Source: Saccharomyces mikatae IFO 1815 (taxonomy: Eukaryota > Ascomycota > Saccharomycetes > Saccharomycetales > Saccharomycetaceae). From it: a stretch of 64,000 nt of DNA. Where the stretch lies: contig NC_079267.1 in assembly GCF_947241705.1 (NCBI RefSeq), forward strand, positions 956,501 through 1,020,500. The letters are read 5' to 3'. Below the pieces are notes generated by a model that was given only the letters and a program-made list of their open reading frames with translations, did no database searches and was not told the origin of the DNA. Within the stretch, counting starts at the first letter, position 1. Every line of letters begins with the position of its first letter. Positions 10,285 through 19,750 of the stretch are shown here, one piece after another. Made by a program: the position numbers and the translations under genes.

Positions 10285-11440
10285 TTTCAATTATTTTTGT
10301 TTAATCTGCTCGTTACTATTTAAATAAACTTAAATTCAAGCGTATATAAATCAAGAAATCTCATTAGCAGCGCAACTGACAAATAACAGATTAAACATGG
10401 TCATGCAATACTACTACCACAATGGGCTCCAAGCTCACCAAACAATGTCAGATCCGTCCGTTGCATTACCCTCGGTTTAGCAACCTATTAGTTAGTGTTT
10501 GACGTGCCAAATCCATTCGTGGGCACATTCAATCAACAGGTTCCCCATCCCTACTGGATGTCCTGCGACCTCCAGCTTAGCCGTAACAACTGCCAGACCA
10601 ACAGCTTAGGCGCTAAACGCAAGTTTCTCCCCTCTCTAGCCACGGTGAGAGGAACGAGAAGACCTGTGCCGCCTGAACGTTCGTCAAAATTTAGAATGTG
10701 CCACTCCACTAAAGCTTTATTTCAGCTGTGCTTCTAACAAGCCAATATTTCGTAAAATAGTCTAGAAATGGGTGTACAGATGTACAAATGCACGGGCGTA
10801 ATTATTACTCCGACCTGAAAAAATGGCATCAAAATTACTTGGTGGCCAAACACCGCAAGGCTTTAGGTAAAGGTATTTAGTACCCGCAGGGACAGGGTTT
10901 TCATCACGAGATAGAAAATGAATATTAGCAATAGTAATTTAAGTAGAAAGACCTGTGTACCCGATCGTTAAGATATTGACTAGTTTTCAACGGAATGTTA
11001 GTTCCCAATCACGTTCATAGCACCTCCTGCTCAAGTTCCGTAGTTCCACTCGCATCCCCCACAGATTGTTTGCTCCTCGTGGGCAATGCTATCGCGCGCA
11101 TTTCTTTTTTTCCTTTTTAGCATTTTTCAACTTCTAAATAAAACGATGCATAAATGATAGTAAGATTGAACTTTGGTAAACAATAGGAACAACACCCAAA
11201 ATAATTAATTTTTCTCCTCATTATTTCGTCGCAAGAAACTGTGCTGTATAGGCTATTATTGGGATATTCACAGGGACAGAGAATACGCAAGAGACTTTGT
11301 ACTTAGCTACTCTTCCGCTAGTTCCACAATAGGCTTTGCTGTATATTTTGCTCAGTAAAAAAGGTAGTTAAAAAAAAGAATAATTTTGTACGGTCGGTTC
11401 AACCCCAAAAGATTACAGCAATCAAAGACTAAGAATTAAC
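10285..11440. other. Intergenic: divergent RPL31B and YLR407W promoters
   Basis: This 1.16-kb gap separates two divergent genes. A TATA-like sequence (TATATAAAT, near 10343) lies about 60 bases upstream of RPL31B. Weak Rap1-like matches occur near 10448-10460 (GATCCGTCC) and near 10767 (minus-strand ACACCCATTTC), but neither is a full consensus. S. cerevisiae annotation has a tiny hypothetical gene, YLR406C-A, in this interval; I cannot identify it here. The best minus-strand ATG frame (10829-10734) has only 31 codons. Confidence 0.35.
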
Positions 11441-12127
11441 ATGGCAGTTTCAACTTCTAAGACCTCAAAAAAGAATATCAAATACACTTTAACTCATACT
11501 TTACAAAAATGGAAGGAAACGTTAAAGAAAATTACACACGAAACCTTGAGTGGTATCGATGACTCTAGTGGAAGCGATGAAAAAATAGAAGCATTGTTCA
11601 CTGTTGCCCAACCTGTCGTTGAAACCTCAAAGGGTATAGACAGAGATAGTGGTGCTTCTATGTCGCAAGTAGGGGGAGGTCTTAATAGCACCTTAGAAAT
11701 GAAGCTCACCGATGAAAGTGAGGAATCTAGCTCTGCCAATAACACGACTACAACCGCTATGCATACTTCATCTAATTCCAGAAAGTCCACCCAGAATTTT
11801 GAAAACTATAACGTAGTAGATGAACGTATCAAATTAGCTCAAAAAAGCAAGGCGCCATTTTGTAGTGCTGAAAAAATTTGGAAACGAAGAAGACAACTTT
11901 GGACACAACCCACTGATCAGGAAGGAAGTGTTAATGGTGATGGAGCTACCCGAAGAGAGATTTTTCGAGCTATACCCGAAGGATATTATGCTCGTGTTTA
12001 CAAGAAATTGGTCGTTGATGACAAGCCATTAAGAGAGCCACTAAACTTGGAAGATGCTTTGCAAGTCATAAACGCAGGCTGGACGGAAACGAGGAAGTGG
12101 GCTAATGCTGCTAAGGGGATGCCATGA
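11441..12127 (+). CDS. YLR407W: YLR407W, conserved protein of unknown function
   Basis: The product has 228 residues, the same as its S. cerevisiae orthologue, and no domain I can name. The N-terminal 50 residues are basic and helical-looking (KKNIKYTLTHTLQKWKETL). A Ser/Thr/Asn-rich, probably disordered stretch follows at about 50-125, then a conserved C-terminal half with a basic KIWKRRRQLWTQP segment and a tail reading LNLEDALQVINAGW. There is no signal peptide or membrane segment. The split between a variable middle and conserved ends suggests a real, constrained protein. It converges on BLS1. Confidence 0.9.
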   Translation: MAVSTSKTSKKNIKYTLTHTLQKWKETLKKITHETLSGIDDSSGSDEKIEALFTVAQPVVETSKGIDRDSGASMSQVGGGLNSTLEMKLTDESEESSSANNTTTTAMHTSSNSRKSTQNFENYNVVDERIKLAQKSKAPFCSAEKIWKRRRQLWTQPTDQEGSVNGDGATRREIFRAIPEGYYARVYKKLVVDDKPLREPLNLEDALQVINAGWTETRKWANAAKGMP

Positions 12128-12367
12128 CTGTGCGTTTATGCTCTATCAATGTGCTCTTTATCATTCTTTGTAATATCTTTTTTTTTCCATTTTGCATCAT
12201 ACAACTTTAATCCAGTTTAAAGGAGTCCATCAATTATTCATTCTTCATCTCTCTTTCTCACCCTTTCTTCTTAATCTTATACCGTATAAAATACGTATTG
12301 ACTTATTCCATTAATAATAACATATAATAATAACACTAACTAAAAAAAATCGAACATAACGATCCCT

Positions 12368-12712
12368 TCATTTTGAATTACGATTCTTCTTTATCAGTTG
12401 ATATGTCATTTCAATGATTCGGAGGTCTCTATCCACAAGCTCGGCTCCCTTTTGCAGAGCTTTAGTTCGTTCCGTATATGGGGTATACTTTTCTAACATA
12501 TCATTGACGGGCGATACACATTTGTTCTTAAATGAATCGTCATGAAGTCGCAGCAACTTCTTCAGCTGTACATTTAATATATACGATTGGTTATTCTCAA
12601 TTTCCTCTAATGTCTTTGAGGCCTCAGTCCCTTGCGGGGAGTTGATTATCCTGTCAAGCAAACGATCAAGTTCTTCGGTCCTATTTGGCATTTTTACAAT
12701 CATGTACGTCAT
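12368..12712 (-). CDS. BLS1: BLS1, BLOC-1 complex subunit
   Basis: The product is a small, entirely helical, coiled-coil protein of about 114 residues matching yeast Bls1, a subunit of the BLOC-1 complex that acts in endosomal maturation through the Rab Ypt7/Vps21 pathway. The conserved core reads [16 protein letters not shown], and the C-terminus is charged (LIKKNRNSK). The first in-frame ATG on this strand is at 12712-12710, and another lies three codons downstream. I remember the S. cerevisiae protein as about 122 residues with extra N-terminal residues. Here no upstream in-frame ATG is seen, so the N-terminus probably differs or is misplaced in one annotation. UTP21 ends 161 bases upstream. 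Confidence 0.85.
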   Translation of the reverse strand: MTYMIVKMPNRTEELDRLLDRIINSPQGTEASKTLEEIENNQSYILNVQLKKLLRLHDDSFKNKCVSPVNDMLEKYTPYTERTKALQKGAELVDRDLRIIEMTYQLIKKNRNSK

Positions 12713-12873
12713 GATATTTGGAACATGAAGAGCACCTATGCATTGTGGATGATCTGTAGAATGTGAGTCCTTTTAAGTATGCTGCGAAGAAGCGAATACA
12801 TGCTCCATAGTTACCCTCTCAATAAATTAGGTAAAAAGATACACAGCTTTCCTATATTTGCATTATATAATGC

Positions 12874-15693
12874 TTAGGCGGTAGTCACAAAATTTACTAC
12901 CCCCATACAAAACTTAACTAGATCATCCAATCTGTCTTCATTCTTATGTACATTCTCCCAATTTTGAAGAGCACCAGCGATCTCTTGATTCGTGTTATTA
13001 GCATGAATAACGTCACCGTGTGCCTTGAACAATAAGCTCATAAACGTCTCGTAAAGCTCGAAATTCTTATTACTTTTCAACCCTTGCGTTAACGCATCAA
13101 TGAACCATACAATTTCATCGAATGGCTCAAAAGAATTTAGTGATCTGATCTCCAAGTCCACTGCTGCGGGTGAAAGATTTATTAGGGCGGCTAAAAGCAG
13201 GGAATAGTCCTTCGATTCTGCACCTTCTCGTAATAGCTTTGTAAAATGCGATTCAAAACCTAATCTTCCAGTGGCTTTGAATTTGTTTATCTGTTCTTCC
13301 GCCTCTAACTTCTTTTGAGTTTCTTGATCTCTACGATGAATTTCCTCTGGTGTTTCGTGAGCTATACCTTCCCTTCCAGAGGCATCATCTCCAACCTTTT
13401 CTCCAGATAGTTGTAGAAAAAACGGAAGCTTTTCTGCCCTCTTTGGAGCTTCCTTTGGCTTGGAGCGTTTTCTGATAACATCTAAATGTAGCAATGTGTT
13501 CATCTTGCTTCTCGGTCCTATAGATAATGTCAACAACTCCTTATCAATCTGTTTCAATGATGTATAGGTGGTAAAGTCAATGTCATTTAGGTCTTCTGCA
13601 TCATTTCTTTCTAAAGCTCCTGACAACATTGAGTCGTTTCCCTTCACAGATGCACTCGGTAACGCCATCCTTGCAAAATCCGACTCATCAATAGTTCTGG
13701 TCGAGATTGCCTTGAATTGAGCCCTGTTGGTCCAGATACATATCCCATTACCGGTAACATGTGTAGTGGCAAGCAAATCACCATTTGGAGAGAATTTTAC
13801 ATTTGTGACAACATTGTCTACTATGATACCATCAATACATCCTCCCGTTGGAAGATCCCACGTTCTAATGGTGGAATCTAAAGAAGCAGAAACAATCCAA
13901 CGGCCTTCAGGTGAAAAATCAAAAGAAGTAATCCTATTACTATGCCCCCATAACTGACGAACAATCCTTTGAGTAACGGCGTCAATAACCACTATTGATA
14001 AGTCGTCTAAAGCCAAAGCAAATAGATCAGAAGAACGATGATAAACCATTGAGGTAATAGGAGCATCCAATTTTAATTTACCTAACAAAGTTGACTTGTT
14101 GAAATCATAAAAGCCAACAATACCATCTAGCCCACATGAGACCATTTTACGGTTCATACCATCTAGGGATATACCAGTAACTGCCCTTTTGTGTAATTTG
14201 TATTTTTTACGGATTATACCACTTTGCATATTATAAATGGTGATGGAACCATTCGAGGAGCCGACAAATCCAAAATTTCCACATTGAGAGATGGCTACAG
14301 ACTTAACAAATCCATCATCAGTGGTACCAAAGGTCCACCTACCAACCCTTTTATTTCGCATATCCCAGGTTCTTGCAAATTTTTCATCCTTATGCGCAGT
14401 GACAACGTTTTCCCATTCACCTATTCTAGCATTTTCAATTGCAAGTGCTATGATTTCAGGGAACTTAGATTTGATTGTACTGCCGCCTACTCTACCACCA
14501 TCTTGTTTCTTGTGTAATCTTTGAGACATTTCTTGCGATTGTGCATCTTTGCGTAGAGAAAAGCCCCAAAGCGATCTATCTTTGGATGCAGAAAGCATGA
14601 AGTGTGATTGGGAATCAGCAAACGCAATACATGAAGGAGGCTGAGAATGACCCCCTCTGGAACGTAGATATCTTGGTGGTTGAACAACTACATCACTGTT
14701 TCCCTGTGATAATGATGGATCGAAAACATACTCCTTCAGTGAGTTGTCACCACCAGAAGTGACAATAATAGGCTGACCATTTAAAAAAGTAGCCTTAGTG
14801 ACACCACCGTATGATTCTCTGTGGATGTTTTTTAGAACATGTATTCTTGAACGGCGGTCTAAATCATAAAAGATTAAATCACCACTACTTGTACCTACGC
14901 TTAAATGAGAAGAACCATCGGTTCTAAAGCTCAATGACGAAACTCTTGAATGTGGAACCTTAATAGTGCGGACTCTTTTACCCTTTCTCATGTTGAACAT
15001 AATAACCTCGCCAGTAACAGTACCTAAAGCAATAATATCTAGAACCGGTGCAGGCTCAGCGATTGTAATTTTGTCAGGAAATTCGTTTGATGTGTAAACA
15101 AGCTTCCCAGTTCTGACGTTAAAAAGCAACACATTGGATTTGGTAACCACAATTAATTTATTCAAATAAGTTGCCAAATGTTGTAAAGATACAATTTCAC
15201 CGCCTTGAATTTGTGTAATCACAAGCTTGGTGTAGAATTTTGACGGATATTTATCCTGTGGATCAGATTTCTTGTATACAAAAATGGAATTTTTGTCCGT
15301 GGAAACACAAAGATAATCACCAAATACGCATAAGTGCTGAATATTTGCGTCAGTTTCTAACTCAATTAAGTGTTCCTCGATACCCCTTTTGTAAATTCCA
15401 ATCTTATTTTCATATGCTGCGTAGACGTAGTGAAAATGTGCCGACAGTGCTACAATTGAAGATGATGTCTCTTTCTCAGAAACAAAAAGTAGATGTAAAC
15501 TATTTGCATCGTATATTTGAAATGTTTTTCCCACGCTTGTTACAATGTAAAAAGTAGAACCTAATGTACCGGTAGCAAAAGGAATGCCATTACTAACATT
15601 ACCAATAATTCTGAATGGAGAAAAAACTTTAGAATTTTTCCCTTCGCTTCTCACGCCTTCTTCAACTTTTCTTTTCTTCAAGTCAACGGACAT
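12874..15693 (-). CDS. UTP21: UTP21, WD40 subunit of the SSU processome (UTP-B)
   Basis: The product has 939 residues, equal to the S. cerevisiae length. It is a nucleolar protein of the UTP-B subcomplex of the 90S small-subunit processome, needed for early cleavages of pre-18S rRNA. The sequence is dominated by WD40 repeats forming two beta-propellers from about residue 25 to 660, recognisable by blades such as VSASLDSTIRTWDL and VSCGLDGIVGFYD. A Lys/Glu-rich linker and the helical Utp21 C-terminal domain (about 700-939) follow. The ATG at 15693-15691 begins MSVDLKKRK; the frame is open for 22 more codons upstream, including one earlier ATG-like codon, but the chosen start matches the known protein. 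PAC and RRPE sites lie at the expected distance upstream. Confidence 0.96.
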   Translation of the reverse strand: MSVDLKKRKVEEGVRSEGKNSKVFSPFRIIGNVSNGIPFATGTLGSTFYIVTSVGKTFQIYDANSLHLLFVSEKETSSSIVALSAHFHYVYAAYENKIGIYKRGIEEHLIELETDANIQHLCVFGDYLCVSTDKNSIFVYKKSDPQDKYPSKFYTKLVITQIQGGEIVSLQHLATYLNKLIVVTKSNVLLFNVRTGKLVYTSNEFPDKITIAEPAPVLDIIALGTVTGEVIMFNMRKGKRVRTIKVPHSRVSSLSFRTDGSSHLSVGTSSGDLIFYDLDRRSRIHVLKNIHRESYGGVTKATFLNGQPIIVTSGGDNSLKEYVFDPSLSQGNSDVVVQPPRYLRSRGGHSQPPSCIAFADSQSHFMLSASKDRSLWGFSLRKDAQSQEMSQRLHKKQDGGRVGGSTIKSKFPEIIALAIENARIGEWENVVTAHKDEKFARTWDMRNKRVGRWTFGTTDDGFVKSVAISQCGNFGFVGSSNGSITIYNMQSGIIRKKYKLHKRAVTGISLDGMNRKMVSCGLDGIVGFYDFNKSTLLGKLKLDAPITSMVYHRSSDLFALALDDLSIVVIDAVTQRIVRQLWGHSNRITSFDFSPEGRWIVSASLDSTIRTWDLPTGGCIDGIIVDNVVTNVKFSPNGDLLATTHVTGNGICIWTNRAQFKAISTRTIDESDFARMALPSASVKGNDSMLSGALERNDAEDLNDIDFTTYTSLKQIDKELLTLSIGPRSKMNTLLHLDVIRKRSKPKEAPKRAEKLPFFLQLSGEKVGDDASGREGIAHETPEEIHRRDQETQKKLEAEEQINKFKATGRLGFESHFTKLLREGAESKDYSLLLAALINLSPAAVDLEIRSLNSFEPFDEIVWFIDALTQGLKSNKNFELYETFMSLLFKAHGDVIHANNTNQEIAGALQNWENVHKNEDRLDDLVKFCMGVVNFVTTA

Positions 15694-15992
15694 GACGTAC
15701 TTTCCTAACCAATTTCGACTTTTTTGATGCCTTAATCTTGCTTGGTGTTTCGATATCAAGTACTGTACTTGAGATTTATTAAATTTTCATAGCAACCTCA
15801 TCGCGATTTTTTTCTCAAAAATTTTCAGTCAAAAAAAAAAGCACGTGCTCGGAAATGTTTCTAAGGAAGGCAATGATTAAAGATAAAAGAATATAGTTAA
15901 TCATTGAGCATGAAGAAATCTACAATTAAAACGCGAAGCTGATTACTAAATTTGGAAACAACTTGTAACATATTAGTACACTGTAAGAGGAT
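15694..15992. promoter_or_regulatory. Shared UTP21/VIP1 promoter with PAC, RRPE and E-box
   Basis: This 299-base divergent promoter has a PAC element (GCGATGAG on the minus strand, 15804-15797) and an RRPE element (TGAAAATTTTT on the minus strand, 15827-15817), about 104 and 124 bases upstream of UTP21. That pairing is typical of ribosome-biogenesis genes and binds Dot6/Tod6 and Stb3. A poly-A tract (15831-15840) abuts a CACGTG E-box at 15842-15847, 146 bases upstream of VIP1. The box is preceded by G, not T, which permits Pho4 as well as Cbf1 binding. Confidence 0.8.
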
Positions 15993-18900
15993 ATGAGCGG
16001 GATTAAGAAGGAGACAATCGAACCCAATGAGATTCCCCAACGGGAGGCTAAAAGTAGCTCACCTAGTACACCTTCTGAAATGTCACCTCTTTTCTTGAAC
16101 AAGAACACACAGAAGGCTATGCAATCGATTGCCCCAATATTAGAGGGGTTCAGTCCCAAGACATCAGCTAGTGAAAACATGTCTTTGAAATTACCACCCC
16201 CTGGAATTCAAGATAATAATAGCGAAGAGAACCTCACTGTGCATGATGCACTACAAAGGACCATAACTACTGAATTAGGAAATGGAAACAATGTTAATAT
16301 AATTACGACCTCTTGCTTACAGAAAGTGGATAGCGACCCAAAGTCAGAAACTGATCCTGAAGGGCTCCCCAGCAATTCGAGCATTGCGAATGAAGCAGGT
16401 AATAGCGACTGCACCTCCAAAACTGGATCACCTAATGTACCACAAGGGTCAAAGGATGTTGAGCAGATCAATGTTGGAAATTGTTCGGTACCTCCTTCAT
16501 CTGCTTCCTCCCGCAAGTCTTCAACAAGTCATCCTAAACCTAGGCTACCGAAGATAGGGAAAATTGGAGTATGTGCAATGGATGCAAAAGTTCTTTCGAA
16601 GCCAATGAGACATATTTTGAATCGTCTAATAGAGCATGGGGAATTTGAAACTGTTATTTTTGGAGATAAAGTCATTCTTGATGAAAGAATCGAAAATTGG
16701 CCAACATGTGACTTTTTGATATCTTTCTTCTCATCAGGATTCCCCTTAGATAAGGCAATTAAGTACGTCAAGTTACGCAAGCCTTTTATTATTAATGACC
16801 TAATAATGCAGAAGATATTATGGGATAGAAGATTGTGCTTACAAGTATTAGAAGCCTATAATGTTCCAACACCTCCAAGATTAGAAATCAGTAGGGACGG
16901 TGGTCCTCGAGCCAACGAAGAATTGAGAGCAAAATTGCGTGAACATGGCGTAGAAGTGAAACCTGTAGAGGAACCCGAGTGGAAAATGGTAGATGATGAC
17001 ACGTTAGAAGTTAATGGAAGAACGATGACTAAACCCTTTGTTGAGAAGCCCGTTGATGGTGAAGACCACAACATTTACATCTATTATCACTCTAAGAACG
17101 GCGGAGGAGGTCGTCGTTTATTTCGTAAAGTCGGCAATAAGTCTTCGGAATTTGATCCTACCTTGGTTCATCCTCGTACCGAAGGGTCTTACATTTATGA
17201 AGAATTTATGGATACTGATAATTTTGAAGATGTTAAGGCCTATACTATTGGTGAGAATTTTTGCCATGCGGAAACTAGAAAATCTCCCGTAGTTGATGGT
17301 ATAGTTAGAAGAAACACGCACGGTAAAGAAGTTAGATATATTACTGAGCTATCGGACGAAGAGAAAACTATTGCAGGAAAAGTGTCTAAAGCATTTTCCC
17401 AAATGATATGCGGTTTTGATCTACTACGTGTTTCCGGCAAAAGTTACGTCATTGATGTTAACGGATTTTCCTTTGTAAAAGATAACAAAGCTTATTATGA
17501 TTCATGTGCCAATATATTAAGAAATACTTTCATTGAGGCAAAGAAGAAAATGGATATGGAAAAGAAGAATTTGCCTATTATTCGCGAGGAAAAGGAACAA
17601 AAATGGGTGTTTAAGGGACTGGTTATCATTATCCGCCATGCTGACAGAACGCCAAAGCAAAAATTCAAACATTCGTTCACTTCGCCTATTTTTATCTCGT
17701 TACTAAAAGGCCACAAGGAAGAAGTTGTAATTAGAAACGTAAACGATCTAAAGATTGTTCTGCAAGCCTTAAGAATTGCATTAGACGAAAAAGCGGGAAA
17801 TCCGGCTAAAATCAAAGTTTTAGCAAATGCTTTAGAAAAGAAGTTAAATTTTCCAGGAACTAAAATCCAGTTGAAACCAGTTTTAAATAAAGAAAACGAG
17901 GTGGAGAAGGTTCAGTTTATCTTAAAATGGGGCGGTGAGCCCACTCATTCTGCCAAATATCAGGCTACTGAACTCGGAGAGCAAATGAGACAAGACTTCG
18001 ACCTGCTAAACAAGAGTATTCTACAAAACATCAAGATATTCTCATCATCTGAAAGACGTGTCCTTCATACAGCTCAGTACTGGACTAGAGCCCTTTTTGG
18101 AGCAGATGAATTAGGCAGTGATGAAATCAGTATTAGAAAGGATCTTTTAGATGATAGTAATGCCGCCAAAGATTTGATGGACAAAGTGAAAAAGAAATTG
18201 AAGCCACTATTAAGAGAGGGTAAAGAAGCTCCTCCTCAATTTGCTTGGCCTTCAAAGATGCCAGAACCTTATTTGGTCATAAAGCGAGTAGTTGAATTAA
18301 TGAACTACCATAAGAAAATAATGGATAATAATTTTGCTAAAAAAGATGTCGACTCGATGCAAACAAGATGGTGTACTTCCGAAGATCCTAGTTTGTTCAA
18401 GGAAAGGTGGGATAAACTTTTTAAAGAATTCAATAACGTCGAAAAAGTCGATCCGTCTAAAATTTCTGAACTGTATGATACTATGAAATATGATGCCCTT
18501 CATAATAGGCAGTTTTTGGAGAACATATTTGATCCCGGACATCCAAATGAAGCTATGGCCGATGAGTTAGGGAGTCACTCTCTGGTTGACCGTTACCCAA
18601 TTAATATCCTCGCCAAGAACAATTTTAAGATAATAGATAGTCATAGTATGAGCAGTTCTAGTAAGAACAGCAGTAATAGCGTCGGGTCGTTAGGCTGGGT
18701 TTTAGAAAGTGGCAAATCTTCTACGGCGAGAAACCCCAAATCTTCATCCCAGTTCGATGAACCACGTTTTATGCAGTTACGGGAACTGTATAAGTTGGCC
18801 AAGGTGTTGTTTGATTTTATTTGCCCCAAAGAATATGGAATTTCAGATTCAGAGAAACTTGATATTGGTTTATTAACTTCATTGCCTTTGGCCAAACAAA

Positions 18901-19439
18901 TATTAAATGACATAGGAGATATGAAAAATAGAGAAACTCCAGCTTGTGTCGCATACTTCACTAAGGAATCTCATATCTATACTTTACTAAACATCATATA
19001 TGAGTCTGGGATTCCAATGAGGATCGCTAGAAACGCCTTACCAGAACTCGATTATTTGTCACAGATTACATTTGAGCTGTATGAAAGTACGGACGCTTCT
19101 GGCCAGAAATCACATTCCATCAGACTGAAAATGTCCCCTGGGTGTCATACTCAAGATCCATTGGACGTTCAGTTAGATGACAGGCATTATATCAGTTGTA
19201 TCCCCAAGATTTCATTGACGAAGCACTTAGATATGGACTACGTTCAACAAAAGTTAAGAAACAAATTTACCAGAGTCATTATGCCTCCAAAATTTACACC
19301 TGTAAACATTACGAGTCCTAATTTGAGTTTCCAGAAACGCAAAACCAGAAGAAAGTCTACATCCGTTGATAAGTGTAAACTTCCTCCTGCGTCCTCAGAT
19401 TCTTCATCCTCTACTTCGATCAATAAGACAGTAGAATAG
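15993..19439 (+). CDS. VIP1: VIP1, diphosphoinositol pentakisphosphate kinase
   Basis: The product (1148 residues) makes 1-diphospho-inositol phosphates (1-IP7 and IP8), messengers that report phosphate status through SPX-domain proteins and Pho81. After a variable Ser-rich N-terminus of about 185 residues comes the ATP-grasp kinase domain (about 190-525), with the metal-binding aspartate D488 in SYVIDVNGFSF. The histidine-acid-phosphatase-like domain follows, with the RHADRTP signature at 548-554 and an insert-rich C-terminal half. The tail ends in Arg/Lys and Ser-rich sequence. Both catalytic signatures are intact. The ATG at 15993 agrees with S. cerevisiae Vip1 (about 1146 residues). Confidence 0.97.
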   Translation: MSGIKKETIEPNEIPQREAKSSSPSTPSEMSPLFLNKNTQKAMQSIAPILEGFSPKTSASENMSLKLPPPGIQDNNSEENLTVHDALQRTITTELGNGNNVNIITTSCLQKVDSDPKSETDPEGLPSNSSIANEAGNSDCTSKTGSPNVPQGSKDVEQINVGNCSVPPSSASSRKSSTSHPKPRLPKIGKIGVCAMDAKVLSKPMRHILNRLIEHGEFETVIFGDKVILDERIENWPTCDFLISFFSSGFPLDKAIKYVKLRKPFIINDLIMQKILWDRRLCLQVLEAYNVPTPPRLEISRDGGPRANEELRAKLREHGVEVKPVEEPEWKMVDDDTLEVNGRTMTKPFVEKPVDGEDHNIYIYYHSKNGGGGRRLFRKVGNKSSEFDPTLVHPRTEGSYIYEEFMDTDNFEDVKAYTIGENFCHAETRKSPVVDGIVRRNTHGKEVRYITELSDEEKTIAGKVSKAFSQMICGFDLLRVSGKSYVIDVNGFSFVKDNKAYYDSCANILRNTFIEAKKKMDMEKKNLPIIREEKEQKWVFKGLVIIIRHADRTPKQKFKHSFTSPIFISLLKGHKEEVVIRNVNDLKIVLQALRIALDEKAGNPAKIKVLANALEKKLNFPGTKIQLKPVLNKENEVEKVQFILKWGGEPTHSAKYQATELGEQMRQDFDLLNKSILQNIKIFSSSERRVLHTAQYWTRALFGADELGSDEISIRKDLLDDSNAAKDLMDKVKKKLKPLLREGKEAPPQFAWPSKMPEPYLVIKRVVELMNYHKKIMDNNFAKKDVDSMQTRWCTSEDPSLFKERWDKLFKEFNNVEKVDPSKISELYDTMKYDALHNRQFLENIFDPGHPNEAMADELGSHSLVDRYPINILAKNNFKIIDSHSMSSSSKNSSNSVGSLGWVLESGKSSTARNPKSSSQFDEPRFMQLRELYKLAKVLFDFICPKEYGISDSEKLDIGLLTSLPLAKQILNDIGDMKNRETPACVAYFTKESHIYTLLNIIYESGIPMRIARNALPELDYLSQITFELYESTDASGQKSHSIRLKMSPGCHTQDPLDVQLDDRHYISCIPKISLTKHLDMDYVQQKLRNKFTRVIMPPKFTPVNITSPNLSFQKRKTRRKSTSVDKCKLPPASSDSSSSTSINKTVE

Positions 19440-19750
19440 TAACTACACCCATTTTTTAGTTTAGCAACATCTCACTTAATAAGTTATTTACTCAATATTT
19501 TTTTCGGAAAAAGGCATGTACTTTAATATTGCTCGCGATCTTTTGGCTCCGGAGTTTTCGTTGAACCCTTAGACGAGCAAATTAGCGCCATAAGGATATG
19601 CGTCAGAGCACATTAATTAGTGACATATTGCTATATAAGGAACCACTCTTTCCTCGTTAATTTGGCATATATATTTAGCTCCACTATTGTCCCTTCAAGT
19701 CCAAAAATAAGGCCAAAGGAAAGCAAAGACACAAGCATAAGTGAAACAAA
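19440..19750 (+). promoter_or_regulatory. CTR3 promoter with paired copper-responsive elements
   Basis: A Mac1 site in inverted orientation, CGAGCAAA (19574-19581, complement TTTGCTCG), fits the copper-responsive consensus TTTGC(T/G)C(A/G). A one-mismatch partner, ATTGCTCG, lies at 19528-19535. They form an inverted pair 38 bases apart, as Mac1 is known to need two sites. A TATA box (TATATAAG, 19632-19639) lies 119 bases before the CTR3 ATG. No LTR or retrotransposon is present. Confidence 0.75.

Noticed and set aside
10495-10737. Plus-strand frame in the RPL31B-YLR407W gap
   Set aside because: It opens with GTG, has no ATG near its start and covers the RPL31B promoter.
10734-10829. 31-codon minus-strand ATG frame as a possible YLR406C-A
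   Set aside because: It is too short and does not have the remembered 49 codons; I cannot recognise the sequence.
18297-18961. Antisense frames within VIP1
   Set aside because: Shadows of VIP1 codons, with no start context or recognisable product.
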